DNA of 64,000 nt from positions 1,513,001 to 1,577,000 of the forward strand of contig NC_048545.1 of the NCBI RefSeq assembly GCF_902806685.2, in the 5' to 3' direction. The translations under genes were made by a program, and so were the position numbers. This DNA comes from Maniola hyperantus. Its lineage: Eukaryota > Arthropoda > Insecta > Lepidoptera > Nymphalidae. Below the pieces are notes generated by a model. That model saw nothing but the letters and a program-made list of their open reading frames with translations. It did no database searches and was not told where the DNA came from. Shown in pieces: positions 63,901-64,000 of the stretch (position 1 is its first letter; the number at the start of each line of letters is the position of its first letter).

Positions 63901-64000
63901 ATTGTTATGGTAATGAAAAAGTAATCGTCTATAATAAAATTTTATGTACCATCTTCAGGATAACCACATGCCGGATCTCGTAAGAATGCAATTGAAAAAA
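21024..64000 (-). CDS. CD36-family class B scavenger receptor (LIMP-2/Emp/SNMP-like), 12 exons, 5' end beyond window
   Basis: Twelve minus-strand exons join in phase: 64000-63950, 61885-61794, 51187-51024, 48655-48508, 44132-43929, 33911-33787, 30705-30544, 29694-29588, 24968-24850, 22647-22522, 22019-21871 and 21249-21024. They give about 556 residues, close to the family's full length. Seen: an N-terminal hydrophobic segment, the family signature EELLWGYDDPL, LPGWIDFGKIG, six clustered ectodomain Cys (SIPCNQ, RQACRTYPF, YACDCTKNC, ISSCYY), several N-glycosylation sequons, a second membrane segment near 21.9 kb and a cytosolic tail of about 75 residues. Family members bind or pass lipids, pheromones, carotenoids or lysosomal enzymes at the plasma membrane or lysosome. 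The tail motif EAVSLL fits [DE]xxxL[LI], suggesting endosomal sorting. Subfamily is not assignable by eye. All introns read are GT-AG. The locus is about 43 kb because of repeats. Confidence 0.95.
21590..21800. repeat. Fold-back repeat F
   Basis: TTTTACGCTGAAGCAACAAT, GGCAATGCGGCATGC and, inverted, TGGTATGCCGCGATGTCGCA. Confidence 0.5.
21871..22019 (-). CDS. CD36-like receptor exon: C-terminal membrane segment
   Basis: The acceptor is ttcacag and the donor gtatct. It encodes YCKEAPSEVINLLWLRL, then a long hydrophobic run (LLITVAVLLFVIGMILGI), then GFHRIWRP. This is the second transmembrane helix with basic residues on the cytosolic side. Confidence 0.94.
22063..22360 (+). mobile_element. tRNA-derived SINE, type 1
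   Basis: GTGATAGCCTAGTGCCGG, GGGGGTTCAATCCCAGGCAG and body to ATCATGATGATAATGA. It lies in the intron beside exon 22019. Confidence 0.7.
22522..22647 (-). CDS. CD36-like receptor exon
   Basis: The acceptor is ctttcag and the donor gtaagt; 42 codons. It encodes VSGVNLAVTSNIQINIAVR and NKVVPILWFSL. It continues DVEP as the typical 'EP.tG' strand followed by the P-I-(L/M)-W-F strand. Confidence 0.95.
23070..23145. repeat. Fold-back repeat F, truncated
   Basis: GTTGTTTTACGCCGGAGCGG and ACATGCGACAATGCGGCATG; only the left part is present. Confidence 0.45.
23248..23455 (-). mobile_element. Helitron-like element, family H2
   Basis: Minus-strand family H2 body (AGGTACTGG-free variant with GTCGATCC... 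and GCGGACGAAGTCCCGGGCAT). The CTAG end is lost. Confidence 0.5.
23890..24089 (-). mobile_element. tRNA-derived SINE, type 2, head missing
   Basis: ATTCAGATACAAGTTAGCCC to TTGCCGGTAGGGTGGTAACT. The tRNA-like head is replaced by repeat E sequence. Confidence 0.6.
24090..24195 (+). repeat. Interspersed repeat E fragment
   Basis: GAGGGTACCGAACGGGCGTG and GACTTTTATGCTAAGC match repeat E at 47.7 kb. It adjoins a SINE. Confidence 0.5.
24196..24849. other. CD36 intron, unidentified sequence of higher GC
   Basis: This segment is less AT-rich than its surroundings (ACTTCGGAGGCCTTTTCG, CGCGAATCGCGCGCACAA). It may be an old repeat; I do not recognise it. Confidence 0.4.
24850..24968 (-). CDS. CD36-like receptor exon
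   Basis: The acceptor is tctctag and the donor gtaagt. It completes a Ser codon and encodes FPITLSKPHFLDVDP, NQGHYRGFSPDP and STLDVEP. The SxPHFL-D block and the following DVEP block are family hallmarks. Confidence 0.95.
25060..25200 (-). repeat. SINE type 1 fragment, diverged
   Basis: ATCATCATGATCAACCCATC, then GGATTGGCAGCC and GCATGCAGGGCATGATG. Confidence 0.5.
25485..26004 (+). mobile_element. Helitron-like element, family I, complete
   Basis: 520 bp from A|TCTAAATATATAAAAGAG to CGGGCATCTGCTAG|T. It has a (CTGA)n tract near the 5' end. Ends resemble family B but the body differs. Confidence 0.65.
26340..26520 (-). mobile_element. tRNA-derived SINE, type 3
   Basis: The inverted copy of 60717-60890: AGCGTCAGGCTTGTGCTAGG, GGGGTTTGAACCGTCGACC (box B complement) and TTGAGCTATTGAGGCTC. 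Confidence 0.65.
26540..26725 (+). mobile_element. Helitron-like element, family B, rearranged
   Basis: Body TATAAAAGGAAAAGCTGACT to GCACGCGGACGAAGTC is followed by an inverted 5' end (TTTCCCTTTTATATATTTAG) instead of CTAG. Confidence 0.5.
26726..27389. other. CD36 intron, no feature recognised
   Basis: Mixed sequence with no motif or within-window repeat match that I could see, except a short GATGGGTTGATCATGATG SINE tail at about 27305. Confidence 0.4.
27390..27860 (-). repeat. GGGTTCCGTA-family element with expanded (TCTG)n
   Basis: Inverted copy from TTCCGTACCTCAAAAGGAAA to GAGCCTGACTCGCACTTGGC. The (TCTG)n tract at about 27442-27508 is the longest microsatellite in the window. Confidence 0.65.
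28213..28553 (-). mobile_element. CR1-like LINE C-terminus and 3' end
   Basis: The minus strand reads EELFNLVLPSPFYYRTARHR, RFVSSFLIRTAKIWNTIPA and VNRHLLGKRAPS, then the 3' region ending in an A run (T run at 28211). It is truncated on its 5' side where a TA-flanked TIR element starts. Confidence 0.7.
28554..28906. mobile_element. TIR element CAGGGTGTAACC, TA target
   Basis: 353 bp, starting CAGGGTGTAACCAGAACGCT and ending AGCGTTTTGGTTACACCATG, flanked by TA. It is inserted at the 5' edge of a CR1-like fragment. Confidence 0.7.
28936..29237 (+). mobile_element. LINE C-terminal remnant with 3' UTR
   Basis: The + strand reads KLFVVPHHRTVARSMSPIPR and SLASFNALLDNNAQW, ending LLKYAESIA and TGA at about 29142. 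The 3' UTR that follows is shared with 11480-11680 and resumes at 29492 after a 250-bp insertion. Confidence 0.5.
29238..29487. mobile_element. Short insertion with TGTCGG termini
   Basis: The insert starts TGTCGGAGA and ends GCCGACA. TGTA occurs on both sides (29234-29237 and 29488-29491). The uninterrupted target, TTATTTGTATTTTAATTT, is present near 11570. It has no coding capacity. Confidence 0.5.
29588..29694 (-). CDS. CD36-like receptor exon: Cys-rich CDCTKNC segment
   Basis: The acceptor is taatcag and the donor gtaagt. It encodes YMMAESSFNKTSRYACDC, TKNCLPDGFVDISSC and YY, equivalent to the conserved C-x-C...C-LPxGxxDvSxC block of insect SNMP and SCRB proteins. Confidence 0.95.
29772..30015 (+). 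mobile_element. Helitron-like element, family B, complete
   Basis: A|TCTAAATATATAAAAGG... to ...GAGCATAAGCTAG|T, 244 bp, with an expanded (CTGA)n tract. It lies close to a CD36 exon acceptor at 29694. Confidence 0.75.
30018..30391 (+). mobile_element. Family A fragment joined to a 5'-truncated family B element
   Basis: 30018-30177 is the family A body (AATCGCTAAATGCGTTGCTG) lacking its CTAG end. 30178-30391 is family B from GACTGATTGATCTATCAACG to GCATAAGCTAG. Confidence 0.55.
30544..30705 (-). CDS. CD36-like receptor exon: ectodomain cysteines
   Basis: The acceptor is gtttgcag and the donor gtaagt. It encodes SIPCNQVKGTYEALM, then FRRQACRTYPFTFLEELTS and FKFYR. The two Cys correspond to ectodomain disulphide positions of the family. 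Confidence 0.94.
30750..31160 (+). repeat. GGGTTCCGTA-family element
   Basis: AAACCGGCAAAGTCTGAGTC to GAGGTACGGAACCCTAAAAA. Confidence 0.65.
31250..31385 (-). repeat. SINE type 1 fragment
   Basis: (CAT)n, ATGATCAACCCATCACCGG and ACTTCACACACCTTTGAGAA. Confidence 0.55.
31409..31625 (+). mobile_element. Helitron-like element, family A
   Basis: TCTCTATATATAAAAGTGAA to CGAGTCAGCTAG|T. Confidence 0.65.
31630..32018. other. CD36 intron, no feature recognised
   Basis: AT-rich DNA between a Helitron-like element and a TIR element. Confidence 0.5.
32019..32392. mobile_element. TIR element CAGGGTGTAACC, TA target, second copy
   Basis: 374 bp, inverted relative to the copy at 28554, ending AGCGTTCTGGTTACACCCTG, flanked by TA. 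The interior shares TTGACCTTTAGCGTCAGTCA-like blocks with the other copy. Confidence 0.7.
32515..33196 (+). mobile_element. R1-like LINE 3' end
   Basis: A frame of 91 residues (32607-32882) reads QHTLAECPAWAEPRQSLVE and AMVSFSEEVMTQKEAAERVR, the Cys/His C-terminus common in R1-clade elements. A GC-rich 3' UTR (GTCGGTAAGAGTCCGAC) and an A run at 33182-33196 follow. GC content is far above the surroundings. The 5' part is missing. Confidence 0.7.
33236..33500 (+). mobile_element. RTE-like LINE C-terminal remnant
   Basis: Nucleotide match to 45195-45440: CGTTGGGGTCCCAAGGA, AAGACCCCCCACTAGGTGGA and AGTCCCTACAAGAGACCTA. The frame is broken. It follows the R1-like element directly. Confidence 0.65.
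33601..33784 (+). repeat. SINE type 1, head missing
   Basis: ACGGTGAAGGAAAACTTAGT to GATATGGGTTGATGATGAG. It ends a few bases from the donor of CD36 exon 33787. Confidence 0.6.
33787..33911 (-). CDS. CD36-like receptor exon
   Basis: The acceptor is ttcacag and the donor gtgagg. It encodes FYAPRKEEVEVELKNLSRKF and WNGLTGLPEQGFTDWNT, with one NLS sequon. It ends two bases into a Ser codon completed by the next exon. The intron just upstream (to 43929) carries the complete LTR retrotransposon. Confidence 0.93.
33955..34290 (-). mobile_element. tRNA-derived SINE, type 2, complete
   Basis: ATTCAGATACAAGTTAGCCC to CACTGCGCCAGGGAGGG with the box B complement GAATCGAACCC; inverted relative to 3777-4130. 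Confidence 0.75.
34319..34545 (-). mobile_element. Helitron-like element, family H2
   Basis: A|CTAG at 34318-34322 on the + strand marks the 3' end. Body includes AAGTTCCCACAGGATTTTA and GTTGGTTTGTCC. The Gypsy element begins 30 bp beyond it. Confidence 0.6.
34576..35058 (-). repeat. 3' LTR of the CsRn1-like element
   Basis: 483 bp, the downstream LTR on the minus strand, directly following the polypurine tract. The outer flank carries the target duplication CGGCTA. Confidence 0.95.
35059..35074 (-). promoter_or_regulatory. Polypurine tract
   Basis: The minus strand reads CTCTGGGGGGGAGTGA directly before the TGTGGGC start of the 3' LTR: a purine run of the type that primes second-strand synthesis. 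Confidence 0.8.
35081..38188 (-). CDS. pol: Pol polyprotein (PR-RT-RNaseH-IN) of the CsRn1-like retrotransposon
   Basis: 1,035 residues, uninterrupted. Aspartic protease DTGSD at 27-31. Reverse transcriptase with Asp265 (TIDLTKAY) and YLDD at 325-328. RNase H with TDAS (Asp478), YDREL (517-519), YTDHKPL (Asp544) and VADPLSR (Asp589). Integrase zinc finger His666, His670, Cys700, Cys703 (H-x3-H-x29-C-x2-C), then catalytic Asp732, Asp790 and Glu826 with DD35E spacing. A GP-type C-terminal module (YTGPHEVL, about 947-954) precedes a Pro-rich tail; no chromodomain is seen. The order PR-RT-RH-IN is that of Ty3/Gypsy. All catalytic residues that I checked are present, so the copy looks competent. 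It starts in its own frame at the overlap with gag. Confidence 0.96.
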   Translation of the reverse strand: MATDDCPTSSGRLFVIDRRTNTQFLVDTGSDLCVYPRSALRDRRTKTDFELCAANGTIIDTFGFIYLNLNLGLRRDLPWRFIVANVTKPIIGVDFLSFYNLIVDCRNQRLIDNTTTLYSNATFARSDIFSVKVSTGDSRFHDLLSKFPEIIRPSGTPITPKHNTVHHIRTTPGPPISTTPRRLAPDKLKIAKQEFELMLNNGTARPSESPWASPLHLAPKRDNGWRPCGDYRMLNARTIPDRYPIKHIHDFSHNIAGSTIFSTIDLTKAYNQIPVFEADIQKTAITTPFGLYEFPFMTFGLRNAGQTFQRFVDEMTRGLDFCYAYLDDFLVFSKDETEHEAHLQQLFTRMKEYGVLVNTSKCVFAATEVTFLGYRISASGTKPLESKVQAINDFPAPKTVKELRRFLGMLNFYRRFLPHSAAVQAPLNALLTGSVKASHPVNLTGDALLAFNKCKESLANAALLAHPDCQAKLALVTDASDLAMGAVLQQEKDGIWEPLAFFSRKLSPSQQKYSPYDRELLAIYESIKHFRHMVEARHFVVYTDHKPLSYAFSDRKANCSPRQYRHLDYISQFTTDIRHISGKDNVVADPLSRIEELQMPVDFDVLASSQATDQELTQFLGDESSLRLKKLRIPNSQIELYCDVSTPSPRPFVTKPLRRQIFDSLHSLSHPGANATAKLVAERFVWPGVRKDCREWSRQCLACQRAKVSRHVSSPLGTFELPRTRFAFIHIDIIGPLPISQGYRYCLTAVDRFTRWPEVTPMVDMTAETVGKALISWISRFGSPTDVATDRGRQFESSLFQYLGRAIGFKHRRTTAYHPASNGLVERFHRQLKAAIMCHADANWVDTLPLVLLGIRSAFKDDLQTSSAELVYGEPLRLPGEFFQATTPQSTDISDFTTRIRQFASKIKPSPAARHNKSKIFIYKDLSTSSHVFLRDDTSRGSLQPPYTGPHEVLERNEKFFKILVKGKGVTVSIDRLKPAYILVDPSPDPSLTPPTSPNPKTCPPPDPAPAAQAQDDVKRTRLGRVVRFPDFYRP
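38188..39120 (-). CDS. gag: Gag polyprotein of the CsRn1-like retrotransposon
   Basis: 310 residues from ATG at 39120, 30 bases after the 5' LTR; upstream in-frame codons include the primer site and only a GTG, so this ATG is the likely start. The middle part (VPPFSPDEPEIWFALLEGQF, then KVKQLLTHEELGDRKASQFL) is the capsid-like region of arthropod Ty3/Gypsy Gag. An Arg/Ser-rich stretch (about residues 244-278) precedes a zinc knuckle with Cys281, His284, Cys294 and Cys298, i.e. CHCC instead of CCHC. It would form the particle and package element RNA. The TAA stop overlaps the pol ATG as TAATG. Confidence 0.92.
   Translation of the reverse strand: MSDTSSDEHQGGRNVTTRPVKKTRPSPRTVPADDQLASGPSGPTLTENRPFRVKVPPFSPDEPEIWFALLEGQFENYGIKDDAIKFTQVVTNLDLVHAKAVKDLIVNPPERHRYTKIKSELIRRLSASHEKKVKQLLTHEELGDRKASQFLRHLQDLAGPSVPEDFIRTIWSNRLPQNIQTVLASQPTHSLEQLADLADRIQELTSSCTVAAASSRSTQAPAPSDEIAELKKMVQQLTLKLEEHTRRSCRSTSRSRSHERRRTSSRQRDRSKSSYRRYPVCYYHNRFGSEARRCVKPCDFKKGENSTGSR
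39139..39146 (-). promoter_or_regulatory. Primer binding site (tRNA-Trp-type)
   Basis: TGGTGACC begins four bases inside the 5' LTR. It is the complement of a tRNA 3' end GGTCACCA, which fits insect tRNA-Trp over eight bases. CsRn1-clade elements are known to use tRNA-Trp. Confidence 0.7.
39151..39632 (-). repeat. 5' LTR of the CsRn1-like element
   Basis: 482 bp starting TGTGGGCTACATTACACC and ending ACTAGTACCACCCA on the minus strand (TG...CA ends). It is identical to the other LTR except for one missing base in the GATCA(C)AAAACGG tract. Confidence 0.95.
39582..39587 (-). promoter_or_regulatory. Candidate TATA box in the 5' LTR
   Basis: On the minus strand CATACTATAAACATAC contains TATAAA about 45 bp into the LTR. 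It is the only good TATA-like hexamer that I noticed near the LTR start; its function is inferred. Confidence 0.3.
39640..39890 (-). repeat. Interspersed repeat E, uninterrupted copy
   Basis: Inverted copy of the ends of 47150-47770. It adjoins the 5' LTR of the Gypsy element. Confidence 0.55.
40088..40395 (+). mobile_element. tRNA-derived SINE, type 1
   Basis: GCTGTGATAGCCTAGTGG, GGGGGTTCGATCCCGGGCAC and body to GTTGATCATGATGATGATAC. Confidence 0.75.
40741..40830 (-). repeat. SINE type 1 fragment
   Basis: CATCATCATGATCAACCCAT and CTATAGAGCACGAATC. Confidence 0.5.
40840..40985 (+). repeat. Family H2 fragment
   Basis: GTCTGTCTGTCTATCTGTCT, GACGAAATTTGGTACAAAAG and ACGCGGAAGAAATCGCG; the end is decayed. 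Confidence 0.45.
41283..41787. mobile_element. TIR element CAGTACGCG, TA target, split by a SINE
   Basis: The same ends as 18538-18721 (CAGTACGCGGCCGAA, TTGCCGCGTACTG) flanked by TA at 41281-41282 and 41788-41789. A SINE occupies 41298-41600 plus one duplicated target. Confidence 0.75.
41298..41600 (+). mobile_element. tRNA-derived SINE, type 1, complete
   Basis: Pol III box A-like TAGCCTAGTGGTTAGG and box B GGTTCGATCCC, then the family body, ending GATCATGATG. An 11-bp duplication ACGCGGCCGAA flanks it (41287-41297, 41601-41611). Confidence 0.85.
41916..42200. mobile_element. TIR element CCCGTAGTACAAG, TA target
   Basis: 285 bp with near-perfect inverted ends of about 75 bp (CCCGTAGTACAAGATTTTAC and its complement), flanked by TA. 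No open frame of note. Likely a non-autonomous Tc1/mariner-type element. Confidence 0.75.
42610..42815. repeat. Fold-back repeat F
   Basis: TTTGCGCCGAAGAAGC at the left and GCTCCGGCGTAAAACAGCC at the right as inverted ends. Confidence 0.5.
43110..43195 (+). repeat. CR1-like LINE 3' end fragment
   Basis: GCAGGTCTGATTGCAGCCAA, GCGCTAGTCTATAAATT and an A-rich tail match the LINE ends at 28.2 and 61.0 kb. Confidence 0.5.
43285..43640. repeat. Fold-back repeat F, two overlapping copies
   Basis: ATGCGACATTGCGGCATGCC at the left, ACATGCCGTAACGTTGCATG in the middle and GCATGCCGCAATGTCGCAT at the right. Confidence 0.45.
43690..43880 (+). mobile_element. Helitron-like element, family A
   Basis: TCTCTATATATAAAAATGAA to GCCGGGTCAGCTAG|T. 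It ends 49 bp before the splice donor of the LLWGYDDPL exon, on the intron side. Confidence 0.65.
43929..44132 (-). CDS. CD36-like receptor exon: LLWGYDDPL signature
   Basis: The acceptor is ttctgcag and the donor gtgagt; 68 whole codons. It encodes AISTLLADNTGYFVNVGAYY, the signature FRNMTAEELLWGYDDPL and LLPGWIDFGKIGILDR. The LLWGY(D/E)DPL motif is the best single identifier of the CD36 family in this gene. Confidence 0.97.
44138..44290 (-). repeat. Interspersed repeat L
   Basis: An (AAAAT)n-like run, CTTTTTTATTCAAGTAAAC and GGATGCATCTACCACTGGT as in the copy at 55.6 kb. It lies just upstream of the LLWGYDDPL exon. Confidence 0.55.
44580..44850. repeat. GGGTTCCGTA-family fragment fused to an inverted family H2 copy
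   Basis: 44582-44656 has CGGGCCAAGTGCG and ATTCTAGGTCAACGGGAAG from the GGGTTCCGTA family with its middle deleted. 44657-44850 is family H2 on the minus strand. Confidence 0.5.
45195..45440 (+). mobile_element. RTE-like LINE C-terminus
   Basis: Open from about 45207: KLKWQWAGHIVRKTDRRWGP, TGRRSVGRPLTRWTDD and WIQAAHDRGVSKSLQETYV followed by a stop. This is the standard C-terminal domain of lepidopteran RTE-type elements. The 5' part is missing. Confidence 0.75.
45490..45655 (+). mobile_element. Second RTE-like C-terminal fragment
   Basis: Reads PTRWTDDLKKVARSGWMKK and AEDRVWRRALGKAYMSSSGR. It is the same domain as the preceding fragment but a diverged lineage. Confidence 0.65.
45656..46524. 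other. CD36 intron, no feature recognised
   Basis: AT-rich; a 63-codon frame at 46298 is Cys/Phe-rich low-complexity without a domain. Confidence 0.5.
46525..46690 (-). repeat. Family H2 fragment
   Basis: Minus-strand order of GCGAAAATGTGTCTG-like, CCCGAAGGCAGC-like and GGATTTTT-like blocks; diverged. Confidence 0.4.
46691..47149. other. CD36 intron, no feature recognised
   Basis: No conserved frame or repeat match seen. Confidence 0.4.
47150..47770 (+). repeat. Interspersed repeat E, interrupted by a LINE fragment
   Basis: Ends GAGAATTCAACCTCAAGAGT and CGGCTATTAGGCGTTTATAA match, inverted, the region 39640-39890; a fragment is at 24090-24195. It carries the insertion at 47225-47603. Confidence 0.55.
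47225..47603 (-). mobile_element. Truncated LINE-like insertion with 9-bp target duplication
   Basis: The insert is bounded by TTGGCGGGG on both sides (47216-47224 and 47604-47612). The minus strand encodes PVYYQDFVASAENFGKLREL and AHHWHKRRNSSDRDRGPVGV, then a GC-rich 3' part. The uninterrupted target is seen, inverted, near 39810. No poly(A) is evident; clade uncertain. Confidence 0.6.
47800..47870 (-). repeat. SINE type 2 fragment
   Basis: GCCTGGTGGTAAGTGACGAT and TTTGGAAGGGGTATAGCAAT. Confidence 0.45.
47880..48045 (-). mobile_element. tRNA-derived SINE, type 3
   Basis: Nearly the same as 26340-26520: AAGCGTCAGGCTTGTGCTAG and GGTTTGAACCTTCGACC. Confidence 0.65.
48318..48485 (-). mobile_element. 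RTE-like LINE C-terminal fragment
   Basis: The minus strand reads RWTDDIRRVARSRWIQEAQ and SGVWKSLQETYVQQ. It sits just downstream of a CD36 exon donor, inside the intron. Confidence 0.7.
48508..48655 (-). CDS. CD36-like receptor exon
   Basis: The acceptor is ttcacag and the donor gtaagt. After completing the Arg codon it encodes EIRENENMTIDRERGVM, then MRLEFLPDDSVAHYKDV and QILVPNVALL. This matches the family's REVREK-type strand followed by the hydrophobic NVPL-type strand. Confidence 0.92.
48683..49010 (-). mobile_element. tRNA-derived SINE, type 1, complete
   Basis: ATCATCATGATCAACCCATC, box B complement GGATCGAACCC and CCACTAGGCTATGATGATG. It is 26 bp upstream of CD36 exon 48655 on the gene strand. 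Confidence 0.75.
49205..49629 (+). repeat. GGGTTCCGTA-family element
   Basis: AAACCGGCCAAGTGCGAGTC to GAGGTACGGAACCCTAAAAA; one of the cleanest copies. Confidence 0.7.
49800..50150 (+). repeat. Imperfect tandem duplication of about 170 bp
   Basis: TATTTATTAATATAGATTAT ... ATAAAATTCAATGCTAAAT ... GGGCCTCTAC is followed by TATTTATTTATATAGATTAT ... ATAAAATTCAATGCTAAAT ... GGGCCTCTAT. Confidence 0.55.
50577..50925 (-). mobile_element. RTE-like LINE remnant
   Basis: The minus strand reads GWASLRKLRDVFLSKIPQCL, KTKVFEQCVLPVMTYGSETW and, in a second frame, VSLRDQIRNEEIRRRT. One frameshift separates the halves. Confidence 0.75.
51024..51187 (-). CDS. CD36-like receptor exon: first ectodomain strand region
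   Basis: The acceptor is ttcacag and the donor gtaagt. It encodes YLDVQEGKLIYRMWNKP, then FSDVFVFNYTNVDQYLSG and LEEIGPFRFR. The pattern of W-x-x-P, a glycosylated NYT and GPF-type sequence is standard for the family. Confidence 0.92.
51264..51715 (-). mobile_element. Helitron-like element, family H, interrupted
   Basis: Minus-strand body AAAGTCGCTTCCCGCTGTC to GCGAAGCCGGGGCGGGTCGC with a mutated CTAG end (CTAT). A TIR element is inserted at 51327-51562. Second copy at 63107-63374. Confidence 0.55.
51327..51562. mobile_element. TIR element (AGCGAGGTTTAG), TTAA-type target
   Basis: 236 bp with inverted ends AGCGAGGTTTAGATTAGCAA and TTGTTAGTCTAAACCTCGCT; TTAA follows at 51563-51566 and (T)TAA precedes. 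The empty target (CCAATATTAAACTATACC, read on the other strand) is in the copy near 63245. Confidence 0.65.
51960..52310 (-). repeat. GGGTTCCGTA-family element
   Basis: Inverted copy from AGGGTTCCGTACCTCAAAAG to CTGACTCGTACTTGGCCGG with an internal deletion. Confidence 0.65.
52535..53010 (-). mobile_element. tRNA-derived SINE, type 2, interrupted
   Basis: CTTACGTACAAGTAAGCTTG to ACAGTGCTCCAGGGAG with box B complement GAATCGAACCC. A TIR element splits it at 52590-52745. Confidence 0.65.
52590..52745. mobile_element. TIR element (ATCTATAGAGYGYACTTT) inside a SINE
   Basis: Inverted ends of about 40 bp: GATCTATAGAGCGTACTTTG and AAGTGCACTCTATAGATTTC. It interrupts the type 2 SINE at 52535-53010 between CAGTCTAAG and the GCGGGCTAAC segment. 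Confidence 0.65.
53260..53345 (-). repeat. Interspersed repeat J fragment
   Basis: GGGCCGAATTGAGAACCACC and TCCTTTTTGGAGTGGGTTAA on the + strand correspond to the start of repeat J inverted. Confidence 0.45.
53346..54780. other. CD36 intron, no feature recognised
   Basis: Long AT-rich stretch. A GCGTAGCGAGACCAATAATT segment at about 53925 also occurs near 51232, so part of it is repeat-derived. Confidence 0.5.
54781..54935 (+). repeat. Interspersed repeat D, 3' part
   Basis: CACTTTGTCGGCGTGATTAA to CTACGGAACCCTAAAAAGG, with (GGAC)n. Confidence 0.6.
54936..55168 (+). mobile_element. Helitron-like element, family B, 5' end replaced
   Basis: GGTGACTGACTGACTGAC to GAATAAGCTAG|T. The 5' end abuts the end of repeat D at 54935. 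Confidence 0.6.
55577..55740 (-). repeat. Interspersed repeat L
   Basis: The best-preserved copy: CTTTTTTATTCGAATAAAC, GGATGCATCTACCACTGGT and TACCGAGAAGAACCAGC. It directly precedes a complete Helitron-like element. Confidence 0.6.
55773..56019 (+). mobile_element. Helitron-like element, family B, complete
   Basis: A|TCTATATATATAAAAGG... to ...AGCATAAGCTAG|T, 247 bp; one of the best-preserved copies. Confidence 0.75.
56177..56480. repeat. SINE type 1 body in inverted tandem
   Basis: 56200-56365 is the body on the minus strand (CAACCCATCGCCGACTCAC to TTTCCTCACGATGTTTTCC); 56366-56480 is the body on the + strand (ATGTGTGAACTCTGCCAGAC to GCGATGGGTTGAGG). Confidence 0.55.
56630..56704 (+). repeat. 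Short tandem array of TTAACGT units
   Basis: Four copies of a 19-21 bp unit of the form TTAACGTY...TAGAAAAG. Confidence 0.65.
56735..56860 (-). repeat. CR1-like LINE 3' end fragment
   Basis: A T run followed by TCACACCTGATGGGAAGTGA and a TAAGATTGGATGCG segment, the minus-strand 3' region of the CR1-like family. Confidence 0.45.
57028..57210 (+). repeat. GGGTTCCGTA-family element, 5' half
   Basis: GGATTCCGTACCTCAAAAGG and AAACCGGCCAAGTCAAGTC, then body to CATATGATACCCCACTT. A 3' fragment is at 57715-57770. Confidence 0.55.
57770..57870 (-). repeat. SINE type 1 fragment
   Basis: GATCATGATGATGATGACG, then ACACCTTTGAGAACATTATG and ATGTTTTCCTACACCGTTAA. Confidence 0.5.
57871..58508. other. CD36 intron, no feature recognised
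   Basis: AT-rich DNA with no motif. Confidence 0.5.
58509..58738 (+). mobile_element. Helitron-like element, family H2, complete
   Basis: CATACTAATATTATAAATGC to GGGCGTCATCTAG|T; the best family H2 copy in the window. Confidence 0.65.
58739..59149. other. CD36 intron, no feature recognised
   Basis: AT-rich DNA with no motif. Confidence 0.5.
59150..59405 (-). repeat. SINE type 1, diverged
   Basis: ACTACAGAGCACGGGTCTCC, TTTCCTCGCGATGTTTTC and a head remnant ending ATTCACTAGGCTCAGC. Confidence 0.55.
59435..60129 (+). repeat. Two tandem GGGTTCCGTA-family elements
   Basis: A truncated copy (59435 to about 59640) is followed by a full copy (59692-60129, GAGGTACGGAACCCTAAAAA end). Confidence 0.65.
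60130..60716. other. CD36 intron, no feature recognised
   Basis: AT-rich first part; 60600-60716 is less AT-rich but shows no recognisable frame. Confidence 0.45.
60717..60890 (+). mobile_element. tRNA-derived SINE, type 3
   Basis: GCCTCGATAGCTGAACGG (box A region), GGTTCAAATCC (box B), then CCTACTCCTAGCACAAGC and a TTTTTT end. The 3' strand does not pair with the 5' end as a tRNA acceptor stem would. Confidence 0.65.
60895..61090 (+). mobile_element. CR1-like LINE C-terminal remnant
   Basis: Reads RFASSFLIRNARI and then the 3' motif GGCATCTTCTAGGCAAGCG up to AGTCTATAAATTAAAA. Stops interrupt it. Confidence 0.6.
61090..61270 (-). mobile_element. RTE-like LINE fragment, degenerate
   Basis: Minus-strand blocks SFEKKVNRQIQLGQRSGSF and, at nucleotide level, segments equivalent to 50.7-50.9 kb. 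Blocks are shuffled or diverged. Confidence 0.4.
61271..61793. other. CD36 intron, no feature recognised
   Basis: AT-rich sequence up to the donor of the membrane-segment exon. Confidence 0.5.
61794..61885 (-). CDS. CD36-like receptor exon: N-terminal membrane segment
   Basis: The acceptor is a long T run ending cag and the donor is gtaagt. It encodes SVIRAVYGSFLIVFAIVLV followed by AVDPATIITNW, the N-terminal transmembrane helix and start of the ectodomain. Phase 0 at the 3' end. Confidence 0.85.
61985..62087 (+). repeat. LINE 3' tail copy (ACCTGGGCGCG family)
   Basis: Contains GTGGGCTTCTTCTCAAACCA and GTGCGTTAGGAACTCTCGC, the diverged form of the tail at 7378-7506. It directly precedes a Helitron-like element. 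Confidence 0.5.
62088..62292 (+). mobile_element. Helitron-like element, family A, complete
   Basis: A|TCTTTATATATAAAAATG... to ...GGGGCAGCTAG|T, 205 bp. Confidence 0.7.
62330..62615 (+). repeat. Family H2 copy, degenerate
   Basis: TTATATTATAAATATGCGGA, then GAGTTCCCACGGGAGTTTTA and a decayed ATCTACTTAGT end. Confidence 0.45.
62628..62771 (+). mobile_element. LINE C-terminal fragment (GRPRRS...MWDSTG)
   Basis: An open 47-residue tail: HHGRPRRSCRDELDNFTV, ARNRKRWKDRREPFAQMW and DSTG, then TGA. The pattern GRPrrSWrDEl...FaQ.W is typical of RTE-type ends. It is too short for ORF finders. Confidence 0.6.
62772..63106. other. CD36 intron, no feature recognised
   Basis: AT-rich DNA with no motif. 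Confidence 0.5.
63107..63374 (+). mobile_element. Helitron-like element, family H
   Basis: AAAGTCGCTTCCCGCTGTC to AGGGCGGGTCGCTAG|T. It is the uninterrupted homologue of 51264-51715. Confidence 0.6.
63596..63798 (-). mobile_element. Helitron-like element, family B
   Basis: Minus-strand body AAATATATAAAAGGAAAAGG to GCAGGCATAAG; the CTAG end is mutated to a TTAG-like form. Confidence 0.55.
63950..64000 (-). CDS. CD36-like receptor, most 5' exon seen (partial)
   Basis: On the minus strand the last bases of the window read in phase as SIAFLRDPACGYPEDE and end at a gtacat donor. One base remains, which matches the two bases starting the next exon. It would be cytosolic sequence before the first membrane segment. 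The donor is weak and the exon runs off the window, so this is tentative. Confidence 0.5.
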
